Virus record (IMG/VR): IMGVR_UViG_3300025305_000023 | Location: 1-55,121 of that record | Source: a virus | DNA length: 55,121 nt | Strand: one strand, 5' to 3' | Shown: one piece after another, positions 19,168-27,731 of the stretch | Position numbering within the stretch: the stretch's first letter is position 1 | Layout: each line of letters opens with the position of its first letter | The notes under the pieces: model-generated | The model's input: only the letters and a program-made list of their open reading frames with translations | What the model was told of the DNA's origin: nothing | Database searches by the model: none | Position numbers and translations under genes: made by a program

Positions 19168-20052
19168 TTATCCAGAACCACCACCATCATCATCATCACC
19201 ATCATCATCACCATCATCATCACCTTGTAATAAAGTGTCAATAATTAAGTTCAATGTATCTAGATCACTTGCTGGGAAATAATGCCCGTTAGTCCCTGAT
19301 GACATATACTCTAAAAGTTCTTCACCTGCCGCACCAATATCAAATCCAACAGTATAATATGCACTTTTAATATACCCCGAGGAATCCACCGCATTGCGTA
19401 CCCAGATTTGATCACCTGCCAAACCGTCACTCAAAAACATAACAGCAACTCCTTCAACAACGTCAATATCAGACTGAAAATCACGCCCCGGGTAATTATC
19501 TGTACAATCTTGTTCACTATCTACATTATCGCAAACACAATTAACTACGACATCATCGGGATCGTCACATAGTCCGTTATTTTCCGGGGGCAGCAGGGCA
19601 AAGCAACATGTGCCCTCTTCCAATGGGGGTTCGCAACAGTAGCCCTCTTCCAGTTCTCCCACCACAGAATATTCGTTAAAAATGGCCATGTGTTCCTCCA
19701 TGGATGGCTTGTATCTGGTGCCACCCCCCGCCAACGTGTATCCGCCCAACACAAAAGTAAGTATAGAATCATAGTCATATGTTGGTTCCTGCGATATCAG
19801 GACAGGAGTTCCGTCACTCCATATATCTGCACCAACCATTGGCTTTTCATCTTCGGGCAATTCTCCAAACTTTTCATTCATTCTATTAATAAAATATGCA
19901 ACCCACTCCTGTATGGTGTCCTCTTCGCCCCCCATCGATCCGCTATAGTCTAATGATAGTTGAACAACCGCTGCATTTATAAATTCCCACAAATCTGGTT
20001 CATCCGGTTCCGGTTCTTCTATGGAACAACAACAACTTCTATGCATATTCAT
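19168..20052 (-). CDS. VWA-domain protein inside the baseplate cluster
   Basis: 294 residues. A von Willebrand factor A domain spans about residues 27-275. The metal-ion-dependent adhesion site is visible as D35-x-S37-G-S39, then GGGTRYKPS, then FLSDG. The central loop holds a Cys-rich insert (YCCEPP, GTCCFALLP, CVCDN, DC). The C-terminus is a low-complexity Asp/Gly tail encoded by a DNA repeat. VWA domains bind ligands through a divalent cation. Placed between gp27-like hub and gp25, the protein could be an adhesive or assembly component of the tail tip. VWA genes are not a standard part of T4 baseplates, so the role is open. Confidence 0.8.
   Translation of the reverse strand: MNMHRSCCCSIEEPEPDEPDLWEFINAAVVQLSLDYSGSMGGEEDTIQEWVAYFINRMNEKFGELPEDEKPMVGADIWSDGTPVLISQEPTYDYDSILTFVLGGYTLAGGGTRYKPSMEEHMAIFNEYSVVGELEEGYCCEPPLEEGTCCFALLPPENNGLCDDPDDVVVNCVCDNVDSEQDCTDNYPGRDFQSDIDVVEGVAVMFLSDGLAGDQIWVRNAVDSSGYIKSAYYTVGFDIGAAGEELLEYMSSGTNGHYFPASDLDTLNLIIDTLLQGDDDGDDDGDDDDGGGSG
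19181..19224. repeat. Short tandem repeat (CATCATCATCAC-type)
   Basis: About three and a half copies of a 12-base CAT/CAC unit lie at the 3' end of the VWA gene and encode the Asp/Gly-rich tail. Such repeats are prone to copy-number slippage, so the tail length may vary between isolates. Confidence 0.85.
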
Positions 20053-20071
20053 AACAATTCAACCAACAGTA

Positions 20072-22240
20072 TCATGGTCCACCACCTGTAGCACCAACAG
20101 GAGTATCACAACGACACATTCCATCGTGCGCATTTGGAACATTAAAGAAATATACCTCATTGGCAATTTCGTTTGCTTCTCGGTCATCATCCTCTTCATA
20201 ATTCAACACATCAGGAGCGATATGTTGCAGTGCATAATTTGTTAGTTTATACATCTGCACAATTTGACCGTGAAAGTAAAAATCAACATCATCATTTTCT
20301 CTGGTTTCGCAGGGTTCATCCCCTGTTATGAAATAACTACCCACCGGCATCATTTGGAATGCTTCTGGATAATTGTTTATTATTATAGATCCTTCCGTTC
20401 CACCTCCTGCTGGCTCCAATCTGCTTGCAGCATTAATGCCCGGACCAACAAGCACATCATCTCCTTGAGTTGTATTCAACAATTCACTAATGTTATATGC
20501 TGGATTTGTCCATTCGTCGCTTGCTTCGTCTAAAAATGTTCCCTGAAGACCACCAGGAGTCATAATGATGCTAAGTGGTGAATTTTCATCACTTATTTCT
20601 ATTACATCACCCATTTCTTCTTCTAATAAACGATCCCTTGGCCAAAATTCTACTTCTCTCCAACTGTATTCATATATTCCACCCCGACCATCATCGCCTG
20701 ATATCTTTTTTGCACCGTCTATGATTGCAAGAAATGCAAACTTCTCCGCAGACTGTGTTTCTTCACCCACACAGCAAATAGAATTCTTATATATTTCCCA
20801 ACGTTCTTTTACATCGACCATTTTAATATATCTTCCAAATGCACCTGATTCGCGCATGGGTTTCTTAATTTCTTTTTGTATTTTATAAAGAATCTCACCA
20901 GAAAGATCGGTTTGATCGAACATTGTTCTCCAATTAGCACCACCGTTTGTTGGTCCATATTTTCCATTCGTGTCCATAGAACCCATTGTATCAATCAAAT
21001 TATATTGAGGAGCATTATATGGATTACTAAAATAACCATACAATCCATTTTCGTCATAGAACCTTCGGGTGTGTATTTTCGGTGACGTATCTATACTGTC
21101 CGGAAGCAATTTATGTTCTGCTACTCGCCCCCCATCTTCCACACCACCCCACGGGTCTTGATGATAATCATATGTTATATGTTCTGTGCTATGTGTAGAT
21201 GCAAAATTCAAATAATTGAAATAGGGATCATTATAATTTGGTTTGACAAGTTCATAATATGAAGAATATGCTCCATCATACCACAACTGTAAATGATTAT
21301 ATTCGTTTAAAATGTTCATTGCTAAAACTCTAGGATCACCAAAATTCCAATCCTCGGGAGAAATGGTTATGTCTGTGAAAAAATATTCTCTGGGATCTTG
21401 ACCCAACAATCCAAAAAAGTATGAACCACCTTCATCAGTTAGCATTTTCCGAATTGATTTAAAATGCCACCCATCCAAATCTGCATAGAAAAGATAATTT
21501 ACACCCTTCTGATCTTCTGTGACAGCATTTTCAGCAAGATCTGTCATAGTTGACATTAAACTCGAATAATGAACATCTTTTGCCCATGGATACATGTGTT
21601 GATTTGTTTTGATCCATACGCTATTGTGTGTGTTTTCAATTTCCATATCATTTTGAGCAAAACTATAATCTGTAGCACCGGGATTAAAATATTTTTCTGC
21701 TACTTGATTGACCAGTCCTGGTTCTTCATCAAAACTACTATCAGAAGCAATATGACCAATATAATCTTCATGCTTTGCAATATCAAGTTCTGCCCAATTC
21801 AAGTAGAAATTCTCACATGATATAAAACTCACCAGCCATCCAGCATCTGCCTTTACTACTGCACCAACTAATGCCTCTGATGCTTCATTGCCCAGTTTTT
21901 GAACATCATTGACGCAAAATGTCAATTCTTTTCTTGAATTTTCAATGGGTTCCGGTGATTCAATGACAATCTCAACCAATTCACCACCAACAAAATTGAA
22001 ATAATCACCAATCATGCTGTTACCAGCAGAAGGTTCACGGAACTTTAGAATTCCACTAACCCCCGAACCAAAAATGCTTTCACTAATGCTCATACTCGTA
22101 AACGAATCACTAGTGGCTGCTTCATCGTCATTTTTTGGATTTAATGACTTTACAACATATTCCTGGTCACTCCCCAGTCTTTTGATTTTTATACTTTCTA
22201 TAATAATATCAGATGGGTATTGTCGTTCAAATTTTACCAT
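20072..22240 (-). CDS. Baseplate hub protein, gp27-like, enlarged
   Basis: 722 residues against 391 in T4 gp27. The N-terminal domain has FTSMSISESIFGSGVSGILKF and GGELVEIVIESPE, matching the first tube-like domain of gp27 hubs. Residues about 220-270 (SLMSTMTDLAENA, NYLFYADLDGWHFKSI) match the second region. The rest contains Tyr/Asp-rich insertions and a few Cys pairs (ICCVGE). The hub forms the trimeric start of the tail tube under the needle. It lies directly downstream of gp53. The identity is inferred from similarity of pattern and position. Confidence 0.65.
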   Translation of the reverse strand: MVKFERQYPSDIIIESIKIKRLGSDQEYVVKSLNPKNDDEAATSDSFTSMSISESIFGSGVSGILKFREPSAGNSMIGDYFNFVGGELVEIVIESPEPIENSRKELTFCVNDVQKLGNEASEALVGAVVKADAGWLVSFISCENFYLNWAELDIAKHEDYIGHIASDSSFDEEPGLVNQVAEKYFNPGATDYSFAQNDMEIENTHNSVWIKTNQHMYPWAKDVHYSSLMSTMTDLAENAVTEDQKGVNYLFYADLDGWHFKSIRKMLTDEGGSYFFGLLGQDPREYFFTDITISPEDWNFGDPRVLAMNILNEYNHLQLWYDGAYSSYYELVKPNYNDPYFNYLNFASTHSTEHITYDYHQDPWGGVEDGGRVAEHKLLPDSIDTSPKIHTRRFYDENGLYGYFSNPYNAPQYNLIDTMGSMDTNGKYGPTNGGANWRTMFDQTDLSGEILYKIQKEIKKPMRESGAFGRYIKMVDVKERWEIYKNSICCVGEETQSAEKFAFLAIIDGAKKISGDDGRGGIYEYSWREVEFWPRDRLLEEEMGDVIEISDENSPLSIIMTPGGLQGTFLDEASDEWTNPAYNISELLNTTQGDDVLVGPGINAASRLEPAGGGTEGSIIINNYPEAFQMMPVGSYFITGDEPCETRENDDVDFYFHGQIVQMYKLTNYALQHIAPDVLNYEEDDDREANEIANEVYFFNVPNAHDGMCRCDTPVGATGGGP

Positions 22241-22260
22241 GATGTGTCACTTTATTATAA

Positions 22261-23334
22261 TTATTCAATGATATGAGTAGTTCCTCTTGGAACATTACCC
22301 TGTATCAATATTTTAAATTCGTCTATTAAAGCCGGTACTAGATTTTTTGCAACCAATTTTATCGTTCGCTTTTCGTCATTTTTAAAAATTATATCATCTT
22401 GCGTAGTAATTGTTTTAATCTGTTCTGATAGACTCTTAATCATATATTTATACAGTATTGTTCCAGTCATTCCACAAACATTTTGCTGACTATAGAAATC
22501 TCCCGAAGGTCCATCATGACCTAATACTGGATATGCACTATATGGATTTACCATATCATTATTATATGCAAAATGGTGAGCCGATTTTGAAATGGTTTCT
22601 TTTCTTCGTACAATTGAAAACGTAGATCCGGCTGTCGGGCAAGGCGGACCCCACGCGACGGCCGCCTGGCCAGATCCTACACCCATTGATCCTGCATATT
22701 CAGGACCAGTAAAACCAATACAAGATGTAGCCCCAAAATGTTGTTGATAACAACCAGTAACACCAAACCCATCTATGGAGTTCCATTGTTCTTCGCCAGC
22801 AATTATGCTTTTTCTAAACAGATAGATCTCGTCATTTTCATTAATTGTACCCTTGGATTTCTTAACGTCTATTTTATGAAGAAGTTTATCATAATTATCA
22901 ACTTCTCCATAGTTGTTTAAATCAATAGACCCATCAAGACCAACATCTCGTCGGATTAAAATATCACCTTCTAATGCATCTAAATTCTCAAACACAAAAT
23001 AACTATTACCACTAAGGAAAGTATTAAACATGGAGGTTATTTCACCACCAGACTTCAACCATTCGCCATGCGGATCAACAATATTATTTGATAATAACAC
23101 AACCCACCATAAATCATGATCTCCATAAAAATCAAAGGCGACATCTTCTGGTTTTTGTCCTTCTGAGACAACATAAGATTCAAATGAACCCGCATCGTCT
23201 TTGGTTTTTTGCGTAAACGAAACTCGTTTGAATATGTCTTTCATGTTTACTGAAGAAATAAAACCGCCGCTAGTACCAGCAGTTTCACTCCAACTGAAAT
23301 TGAATTCTGTGTTTGGTATGTAATTAAAATACAT
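22261..23334 (-). CDS. 53: Baseplate wedge protein gp53-like (LysM-like)
   Basis: 357 residues against 196 in T4. The N-terminal about 125 residues carry MKDIFKRVSFTQ, SYVVSEGQKPEDVAFDFYGDHDLWWVVLLSNNIVDPHGEW, which is the gp53/LysM-like signature (T4: K-x-G-x-T-P-x-x-I-A-x-x-x-Y-G-D-x-x-x-H-W-V-V). gp53 locks adjacent wedges together around the hub. The remaining about 230 residues are an added region with Gly-rich and Cys-containing loops. In T4, gp53 lies next to gp4; here gp4 is close by on the opposite strand. Confidence 0.85.
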   Translation of the reverse strand: MYFNYIPNTEFNFSWSETAGTSGGFISSVNMKDIFKRVSFTQKTKDDAGSFESYVVSEGQKPEDVAFDFYGDHDLWWVVLLSNNIVDPHGEWLKSGGEITSMFNTFLSGNSYFVFENLDALEGDILIRRDVGLDGSIDLNNYGEVDNYDKLLHKIDVKKSKGTINENDEIYLFRKSIIAGEEQWNSIDGFGVTGCYQQHFGATSCIGFTGPEYAGSMGVGSGQAAVAWGPPCPTAGSTFSIVRRKETISKSAHHFAYNNDMVNPYSAYPVLGHDGPSGDFYSQQNVCGMTGTILYKYMIKSLSEQIKTITTQDDIIFKNDEKRTIKLVAKNLVPALIDEFKILIQGNVPRGTTHIIE

Positions 23335-23345
23335 TGTTTAAACCT

Positions 23346-24215
23346 TTAACCGTAAACTTGTCCCTTACCCATTCTAACCTGACTCCTGCTGGCAATACCA
23401 TCTCCCAGGCTAACAGCAGGCTCAAGTTCAAGAAAAGTCAATTCCAAAGTTGTTGCTGCTGGATACCCACCAAGCGCAGCGTATCCAGAACCAGCAGAAC
23501 CTTGCGTTGTTATACCAACGCGCGATAGAACGCTTGGAAGAGGCCCCATGTCCCACATAAATTGTCCACCTTTGTCACCTTTGTTTAAATTCAATACACT
23601 AATAAACCACACAGGAGGATGAATCACCCTAGAATATGATTGGCCAATTGAGCGAGATGGATATGCGAGTGTTTGAAACTTTTTTACTATATCAGTGATC
23701 CTTGTTCCTGCTCCCTCCACCTTGGGAATCAGTTGCCAAGAATAAGAATGTGTTCGGAAATTGGCTCCCCCGAAAACATTCTCAGTTTCATCCATAGGTC
23801 TATGACCAAGTGCTTGCGAAATTCCAAACTTATCCATCACACCTGTAATCTTAGTTTTCTCCAAAGCCCATTCAATGGCACCCCCAACAGTCGGATCGGT
23901 TATTCCACCTTTAACTTCTGATTGTCCTTGACTATATGCAATCTCATTGTCTGTTTTGATTTGTTGTGGCAAAGGAAGTGTAATATCTGCAAATGTCGGG
24001 CCTGCTGAAGGCGACAGTACTCTAACAACCTGTTTATTAGAATAAATTGATGCAACAAAATTTGTTCTATACCCACCCGTATCTTCTATATCATCAAATT
24101 TACCGGATAGTGGATAAGAAAGTGCTGGTGCCCTCATTGCCCTAATGTTACCAGAACCTAATTTATCTAGAGCCTTGCCTGCAAATTCATTTATTTTTCT
24201 TTGCCATGATCCCAT
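23346..24215 (-). CDS. Baseplate tail-tube cap, gp48/gp54 family
   Basis: 289 residues (T4 gp54 320, gp48 364). It shows the tube-initiator pattern: an N-terminal basic helix, DIEDTGGYRTNFVASIYSNKQVVR, ITDIVKKFQTLAYPSRS, HPPVWFISVLN, and a terminal G-Y-P-A-A-T-T-L-E-L-T-F-L-E-L-E-P. gp48 and gp54 form the platform from which the tail tube polymerises. I cannot tell which of the two paralogs this is, and only one is in the window. It is the first gene of the minus-strand tail operon and diverges from gp4. Confidence 0.75.
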   Translation of the reverse strand: MGSWQRKINEFAGKALDKLGSGNIRAMRAPALSYPLSGKFDDIEDTGGYRTNFVASIYSNKQVVRVLSPSAGPTFADITLPLPQQIKTDNEIAYSQGQSEVKGGITDPTVGGAIEWALEKTKITGVMDKFGISQALGHRPMDETENVFGGANFRTHSYSWQLIPKVEGAGTRITDIVKKFQTLAYPSRSIGQSYSRVIHPPVWFISVLNLNKGDKGGQFMWDMGPLPSVLSRVGITTQGSAGSGYAALGGYPAATTLELTFLELEPAVSLGDGIASRSQVRMGKGQVYG

Positions 24216-24250
24216 CGTTTCATTCCTTTGTTTATGTCTATATATTTATG

Positions 24251-24685
24251 ATGCCATACAAGACGAAATATACAATTCAAAACCCTTCAAAATATATAGG
24301 CGACCCAACAAACATAATATGTCGTTCTTTGTGGGAAAGAAGAGTATGTCGTTATTTAGATGAAAACAAAAACATTGTACAATGGGGCAGCGAAGAATTG
24401 CCAATTCCTTATTATTCGCCCGTAGACAAAAAAATACACAAATATTATCCAGATTTCATTGCAGAAATTAAAAAATCAAATGGCACAACCGAAACCTACA
24501 TCATAGAAGTCAAACCCAAACGACAAACAAAACCTCCTGTTCGGAAAAAACAAAAAGAAAAAACATATATTAAAGAATGTATGACATATTCGGTAAACAA
24601 AGAAAAATGGTCATCCGCAGAACAATTGTGTAAAACAAAGGGTTGGAAATTTCTAATTCTTACGGAAGATACACTTTTACTATAA
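24251..24685 (+). CDS. 4: Head completion protein gp4 (headful-end nuclease-like)
   Basis: 144 residues from ATG at 24251 (T4: 150). KYIGDPTNIICRSLWERRVCRYLDENKNIVQWGSEELPIPY, then DFIAEI and YIIEVKPKRQTKPP, align closely by eye with T4 gp4, including the conserved S-x-W-E, G-S-E and E-x-K-P-K-x-E/Q-T-x-P-P elements. The fold is a PD-(D/E)xK-type nuclease; E-V-K would supply catalytic residues. gp4 acts at the head portal before tail joining. The frame is open upstream to 24206, but that segment reads hydrophobic and unlike the family, so I start at 24251 (24248 is also possible). Confidence 0.9.
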   Translation: MPYKTKYTIQNPSKYIGDPTNIICRSLWERRVCRYLDENKNIVQWGSEELPIPYYSPVDKKIHKYYPDFIAEIKKSNGTTETYIIEVKPKRQTKPPVRKKQKEKTYIKECMTYSVNKEKWSSAEQLCKTKGWKFLILTEDTLLL

Positions 24686-24730
24686 TTTTTCATGTTTTTT
24701 CTAATAAATAAGAAGTAAAGGAAAAACAAA

Positions 24731-25312
24731 ATGGCTCTACCAAATGCACCATACACAGATGTCAGTTCTGGACTTGATTATTTCAAGAGCCATTTTATAT
24801 CTAAAAATGGTCTATCTAGACCCACACGCTATTCTGTATTAATAGAAGCAGACGCATTTACCCCCGGTCATGCAATATTCCAACCAGAAACAGTTTCTCT
24901 CCCGGGAAGAACTTTTAGAACATTACAAGAAAATTGGTTTGGTCCAACTAGAAAAATTCCAGTTGCCAGGGAATTTAATAGCGAAGTAATTATGACATTT
25001 CCTTTAAGTAGAAATTGGGAAGAAAGAACCCTATTTGAAGCATGGATGGATTCCCTTATAAATCCCGAAACCAACGAAACTCATTATTCAGATAACGGTC
25101 AAACTGTCAAAGGAAATATGACAGTATTTTGTATAGACGAAATAAACGAAACCCAAGCAATCTTTAAATTTGATGAAGTTTGGCCTTCAAGTATCATTCC
25201 CATGAATATGGGATTCAATATGATAAATGATTATAACAAACTTCAAATTATTTTTACTTATAGGCAGTATACTTATAAAAGTGAAAATTATCAAACCCCC
25301 ACGTTTAAATAA
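24731..25312 (+). CDS. 19: Tail tube protein gp19
   Basis: 193 residues (T4: 163). FLSRPTRYSVLI-like start, PETVSLPGRTF, the G-P-T-R-K-I-P loop, and FKFDEVWPSSIIPMNM toward the end are the T4 gp19 tube-protein pattern, with the usual beta-sandwich length. It stacks as hexameric rings inside the sheath. It has an AAAGGA ribosome site. The tail sheath gene (gp18), usually next door, is not in this window. Confidence 0.9.
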   Translation: MALPNAPYTDVSSGLDYFKSHFISKNGLSRPTRYSVLIEADAFTPGHAIFQPETVSLPGRTFRTLQENWFGPTRKIPVAREFNSEVIMTFPLSRNWEERTLFEAWMDSLINPETNETHYSDNGQTVKGNMTVFCIDEINETQAIFKFDEVWPSSIIPMNMGFNMINDYNKLQIIFTYRQYTYKSENYQTPTFK

Positions 25313-25346
25313 GTTGTGAAGATTTACAAAATAAGGAATAATTATA

Positions 25347-26066
25347 ATGAACACGTTGTCTGATTTATTATTATCAAAAACACCAAAATATAAATTAACA
25401 ATACCATCTAGCCAAAAAGAAGTAAAATACCGACCGTTTCTTGTTAAAGAAGAAAAAATTCTTCTCATTGCACAAGAAACTGGTACACATAGAGACATGT
25501 TAGAGGCAATAGAAAATGTAATTGAATCTTGTGTTGATGATATTTCTGATGCAAGTTCTTTGCCCATATTTGATATTGAATATATTTTTCTTCGTCTTAG
25601 AGCAAAATCAGTGAGCGAAACAGCATCTCCTATTATAGTGTGCCCAGAAACAGACGAAGAAATTTCATTAGAAATTAATTTAATGGAAATTGAACCAACG
25701 GTTGATGAAAAACATAAACGAACAGTTGAGATTGATAATGATATCAAGGTCACATTAAATTATCCAACCTTAAAAATGATCAAAAATAAAGAAGACAATA
25801 TTGATTATGACGACCCTGAGTCTTTTTATGATATTATAATTAATTGTATTGCAAAAATAGAAACGCCAGACGAAACCATTAATGTTTCAACTCTTCCAAA
25901 ATCTGAAATAAAAGATTTTATTGAAAATATGAATAAAAATCAGTTTGAAAAAATACTAGATTTTTTCATTACTTCACCTCGGCTACAATATCAAGCAAAG
26001 TATACTACTTCTGATGGTGTTGAAAGAGAGGTGACTTTACATGGGATATCGGATTTTTTAGAATAG
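25347..26066 (+). CDS. 26: Baseplate hub/tail-assembly protein gp26-like
   Basis: 239 residues (T4: 208). KYKLTIPSSQKEVKYRPFLVKEEKILLIAQE, then DIEYIFLRLRAKSVSE and a C-x-E-x-D-E-x-I loop, match T4 gp26 and its T4_baseplate family. The last codons read GAT TTT TTA GAA TAG, so the stop comes six bases after a T-TTT-TTA heptamer. A -1 slip there would fuse residues 1-238 to a 70-residue extension containing the gp51-like domain. This resembles the two-protein tail chaperones of lambda (G and G-T). In T4, gp26 is needed for hub assembly. Confidence 0.85.
   Translation: MNTLSDLLLSKTPKYKLTIPSSQKEVKYRPFLVKEEKILLIAQETGTHRDMLEAIENVIESCVDDISDASSLPIFDIEYIFLRLRAKSVSETASPIIVCPETDEEISLEINLMEIEPTVDEKHKRTVEIDNDIKVTLNYPTLKMIKNKEDNIDYDDPESFYDIIINCIAKIETPDETINVSTLPKSEIKDFIENMNKNQFEKILDFFITSPRLQYQAKYTTSDGVEREVTLHGISDFLE
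26054..26060 (+). promoter_or_regulatory. Probable -1 ribosomal frameshift site (T TTT TTA)
   Basis: In the reading frame of the gp26-like gene the bases fall as T-TTT-TTA, a classical slippery heptamer, with the zero-frame stop TAG at 26064-26066. After a -1 slip the frame is open from 26060 to 26272 and runs through the gp51-like peptide. No strong downstream hairpin is visible, so efficiency cannot be judged. Confidence 0.6.
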
Positions 26067-26113
26067 GATTATGTCATACTACTTTACAAGATTATTACAT
26101 CCTATCATTTCAA

Positions 26114-26272
26114 ATGATGCAACATCACAACTACAATCTAACTGAACTTGAAGGTATGATTCCTTGGGAACGTGATATCTACTTAGGACAGTTGATTGAA
26201 TATATAGAAATAGAGAATGAAAAAATTCAGTTGGTAGAAATAGAACGAAGACGATCAAAAAACATCAGGTAA
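26114..26272 (+). CDS. 51: gp51-like small protein or C-terminal half of a gp26 frameshift fusion
   Basis: 52 residues if initiated at ATG 26114 (or 26117). The sequence NYNLTELEGMIPWERDIYLGQLIEYIE is the pattern of small tail-assembly chaperone domains of T4-like and other long-tailed phages (P-W/F-E-R-x-x-x-Y). No convincing ribosome site precedes the ATGs, while the -1 frame of gp26 runs straight into this frame without a stop. I therefore think the main product is the 308-residue gp26-51 fusion, with a free form less likely. It sits just upstream of the tape-measure-like gene, where tail chaperones belong. Confidence 0.7.
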   Translation: MMQHHNYNLTELEGMIPWERDIYLGQLIEYIEIENEKIQLVEIERRRSKNIR

Positions 26273-26276
26273 AAAT

Positions 26277-27677
26277 ATGGCAAAAAATAAAAACAAAAAT
26301 ATAACATTCAAAAACAGAATGATGTCGTATTTTAACCATAAAAAGGGAAACGTCAAATCACCTGATTTGACTATCATGCCCCCTAAGAAAAAAAAAGTAC
26401 CAAATCTTTTAAATATAATTTCAGATCCAATTCTGCAAGAGCCAACACCAAAAACAAACAACAAGACAACGGACCAAACATACAATAAAAAAGATGGCGG
26501 ACGTTACTTAAATACATTACATTCAACATTAAACCACCTAAAAGAAAAAATTAATGGTATCATAACCGCTGGACCCAACACAACAATAAACAAATATTAT
26601 TCCACAAACAAAGCATATTCCACAAAAAACAAGCACATTCATATTCAAAGAAATAACAACACCAAAGAAGTACAGATACTTCCCAAAATTATAAAAATTC
26701 CTCAAAAAACTCTAATAAACACGCATACAACAGAAAATGAAAAAATCAATACGGTAGAAAAACAGGCAAAAAACATAGTCAACAATTACAATAGTACATT
26801 TCTACCACAACATCAAACAAAACAATTGCCAACACCAATGACAGAAAAAACAGTTCCACAAAAGACTAATGTGGAATTATCTAGTGACAAAAGAAACAAG
26901 AACATTCCACAAAAGACTAATGTGAAATTATCTAGTGATAGAATAAACAACCAATCATCAAAATCATCAAATCCGCACACACAACAAAAAACAAAAACTC
27001 CCGTATACCAAAAAATTACTAATATCAAGGAAATATATAACACCACAAAAAGTGCTATAATAAATAGTATTCTTAAAAACAATAAACTTGTAAAAACATT
27101 CGCTTCTACCAAAATACCACCAAAAACTACACTAACTACCAACAACACTAATGATAACTATCAAACATATAACCCAATCGTTAATAAAATTGCAAACATA
27201 AGTAATCGCACAATCAATGAAATGAAAAACATAGTTCATGTTGGAAAAAAAATAAAAATACCATCACTTGCTAAAGGTGGTATTGCTAGTAGACCTACTA
27301 TTGCGCAAATTGGAGATGCTCTTTCTCCGAGTGGCCAACCCGATCCTGAAATTATAACACCCATAAGTAAAGTTCCAGAACTGTTGGCAAAAACTAAAAC
27401 TTTAGAACAATCTAGCAACATAATAAACAAAACAGCAAACAACAAATCAATTGGTAGTATTGCAAAAGAAAGATTACAAGAAAATACAAATTTAAAAGCA
27501 GAACAAGAAAAACAAAACGAAGATCGCCCAAAGGGAGATGTGAACATTCAATCTAACCAAATGATTCACACTGAGGGTAAAAATCAACTACCTAAAATAG
27601 AAACAGTACGTCCTAAGGCTATCGCAGCATTGGGGGTGGAAACACATCTTCCAAGATGGCGAAGAGGAATTGGGTAA
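26277..27677 (+). CDS. Tape-measure-like tail protein (short, Lys/Asn/Thr-rich)
   Basis: 466 residues, strongly rich in Lys, Asn and Thr and in predicted helix or disorder. Near residues 328-352 is SLAKGGIASRPTIAQIGDA followed by PEIITPISKVPELL, matching the G-G-I-V-x-x-P-T-x-x-x-x-G-E-x-G-P-E-x-x-I-P-L motif often seen in tape-measure proteins. Two copies of a 10-11-residue repeat (PQKTNV-LSSD) lie near residues 199-222. Position after the gp26/gp51 chaperone supports a tape measure (T4 gp29 is 590 residues). If length scales as in T4 the tail would be somewhat shorter than T4's. Function is inferred. Confidence 0.65.
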   Translation: MAKNKNKNITFKNRMMSYFNHKKGNVKSPDLTIMPPKKKKVPNLLNIISDPILQEPTPKTNNKTTDQTYNKKDGGRYLNTLHSTLNHLKEKINGIITAGPNTTINKYYSTNKAYSTKNKHIHIQRNNNTKEVQILPKIIKIPQKTLINTHTTENEKINTVEKQAKNIVNNYNSTFLPQHQTKQLPTPMTEKTVPQKTNVELSSDKRNKNIPQKTNVKLSSDRINNQSSKSSNPHTQQKTKTPVYQKITNIKEIYNTTKSAIINSILKNNKLVKTFASTKIPPKTTLTTNNTNDNYQTYNPIVNKIANISNRTINEMKNIVHVGKKIKIPSLAKGGIASRPTIAQIGDALSPSGQPDPEIITPISKVPELLAKTKTLEQSSNIINKTANNKSIGSIAKERLQENTNLKAEQEKQNEDRPKGDVNIQSNQMIHTEGKNQLPKIETVRPKAIAALGVETHLPRWRRGIG

Positions 27678-27681
27678 ATAA

Positions 27682-27709
27682 AAAAGGGAGTCCCGAAAGA
27701 CTCCCTTTT
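27682..27709. terminator. Bidirectional rho-independent terminator
   Basis: A perfect 11-base-pair inverted repeat (AAAAGGGAGTC / GACTCCCTTTT) with loop CCGAAA lies between the convergent tape-measure-like gene and gp32. It ends in a T-run on either strand, so it can stop transcription from both sides. Confidence 0.92.
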
Positions 27710-27731
27710 CCCACAAAACAACAGATTCAAA

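Noticed and set aside
18815-19282. Plus-strand open frame (155 aa) opposite the hub-like gene
   Set aside because: It spans two minus-strand genes and a microsatellite, is Ser/Pro-rich, and shows no domain.
26813-27148. Minus-strand open frame with hydrophobic runs
   Set aside because: It is the reverse of the Lys/Asn-rich tape-measure-like gene, whose codons become Phe/Leu/Val when reversed.
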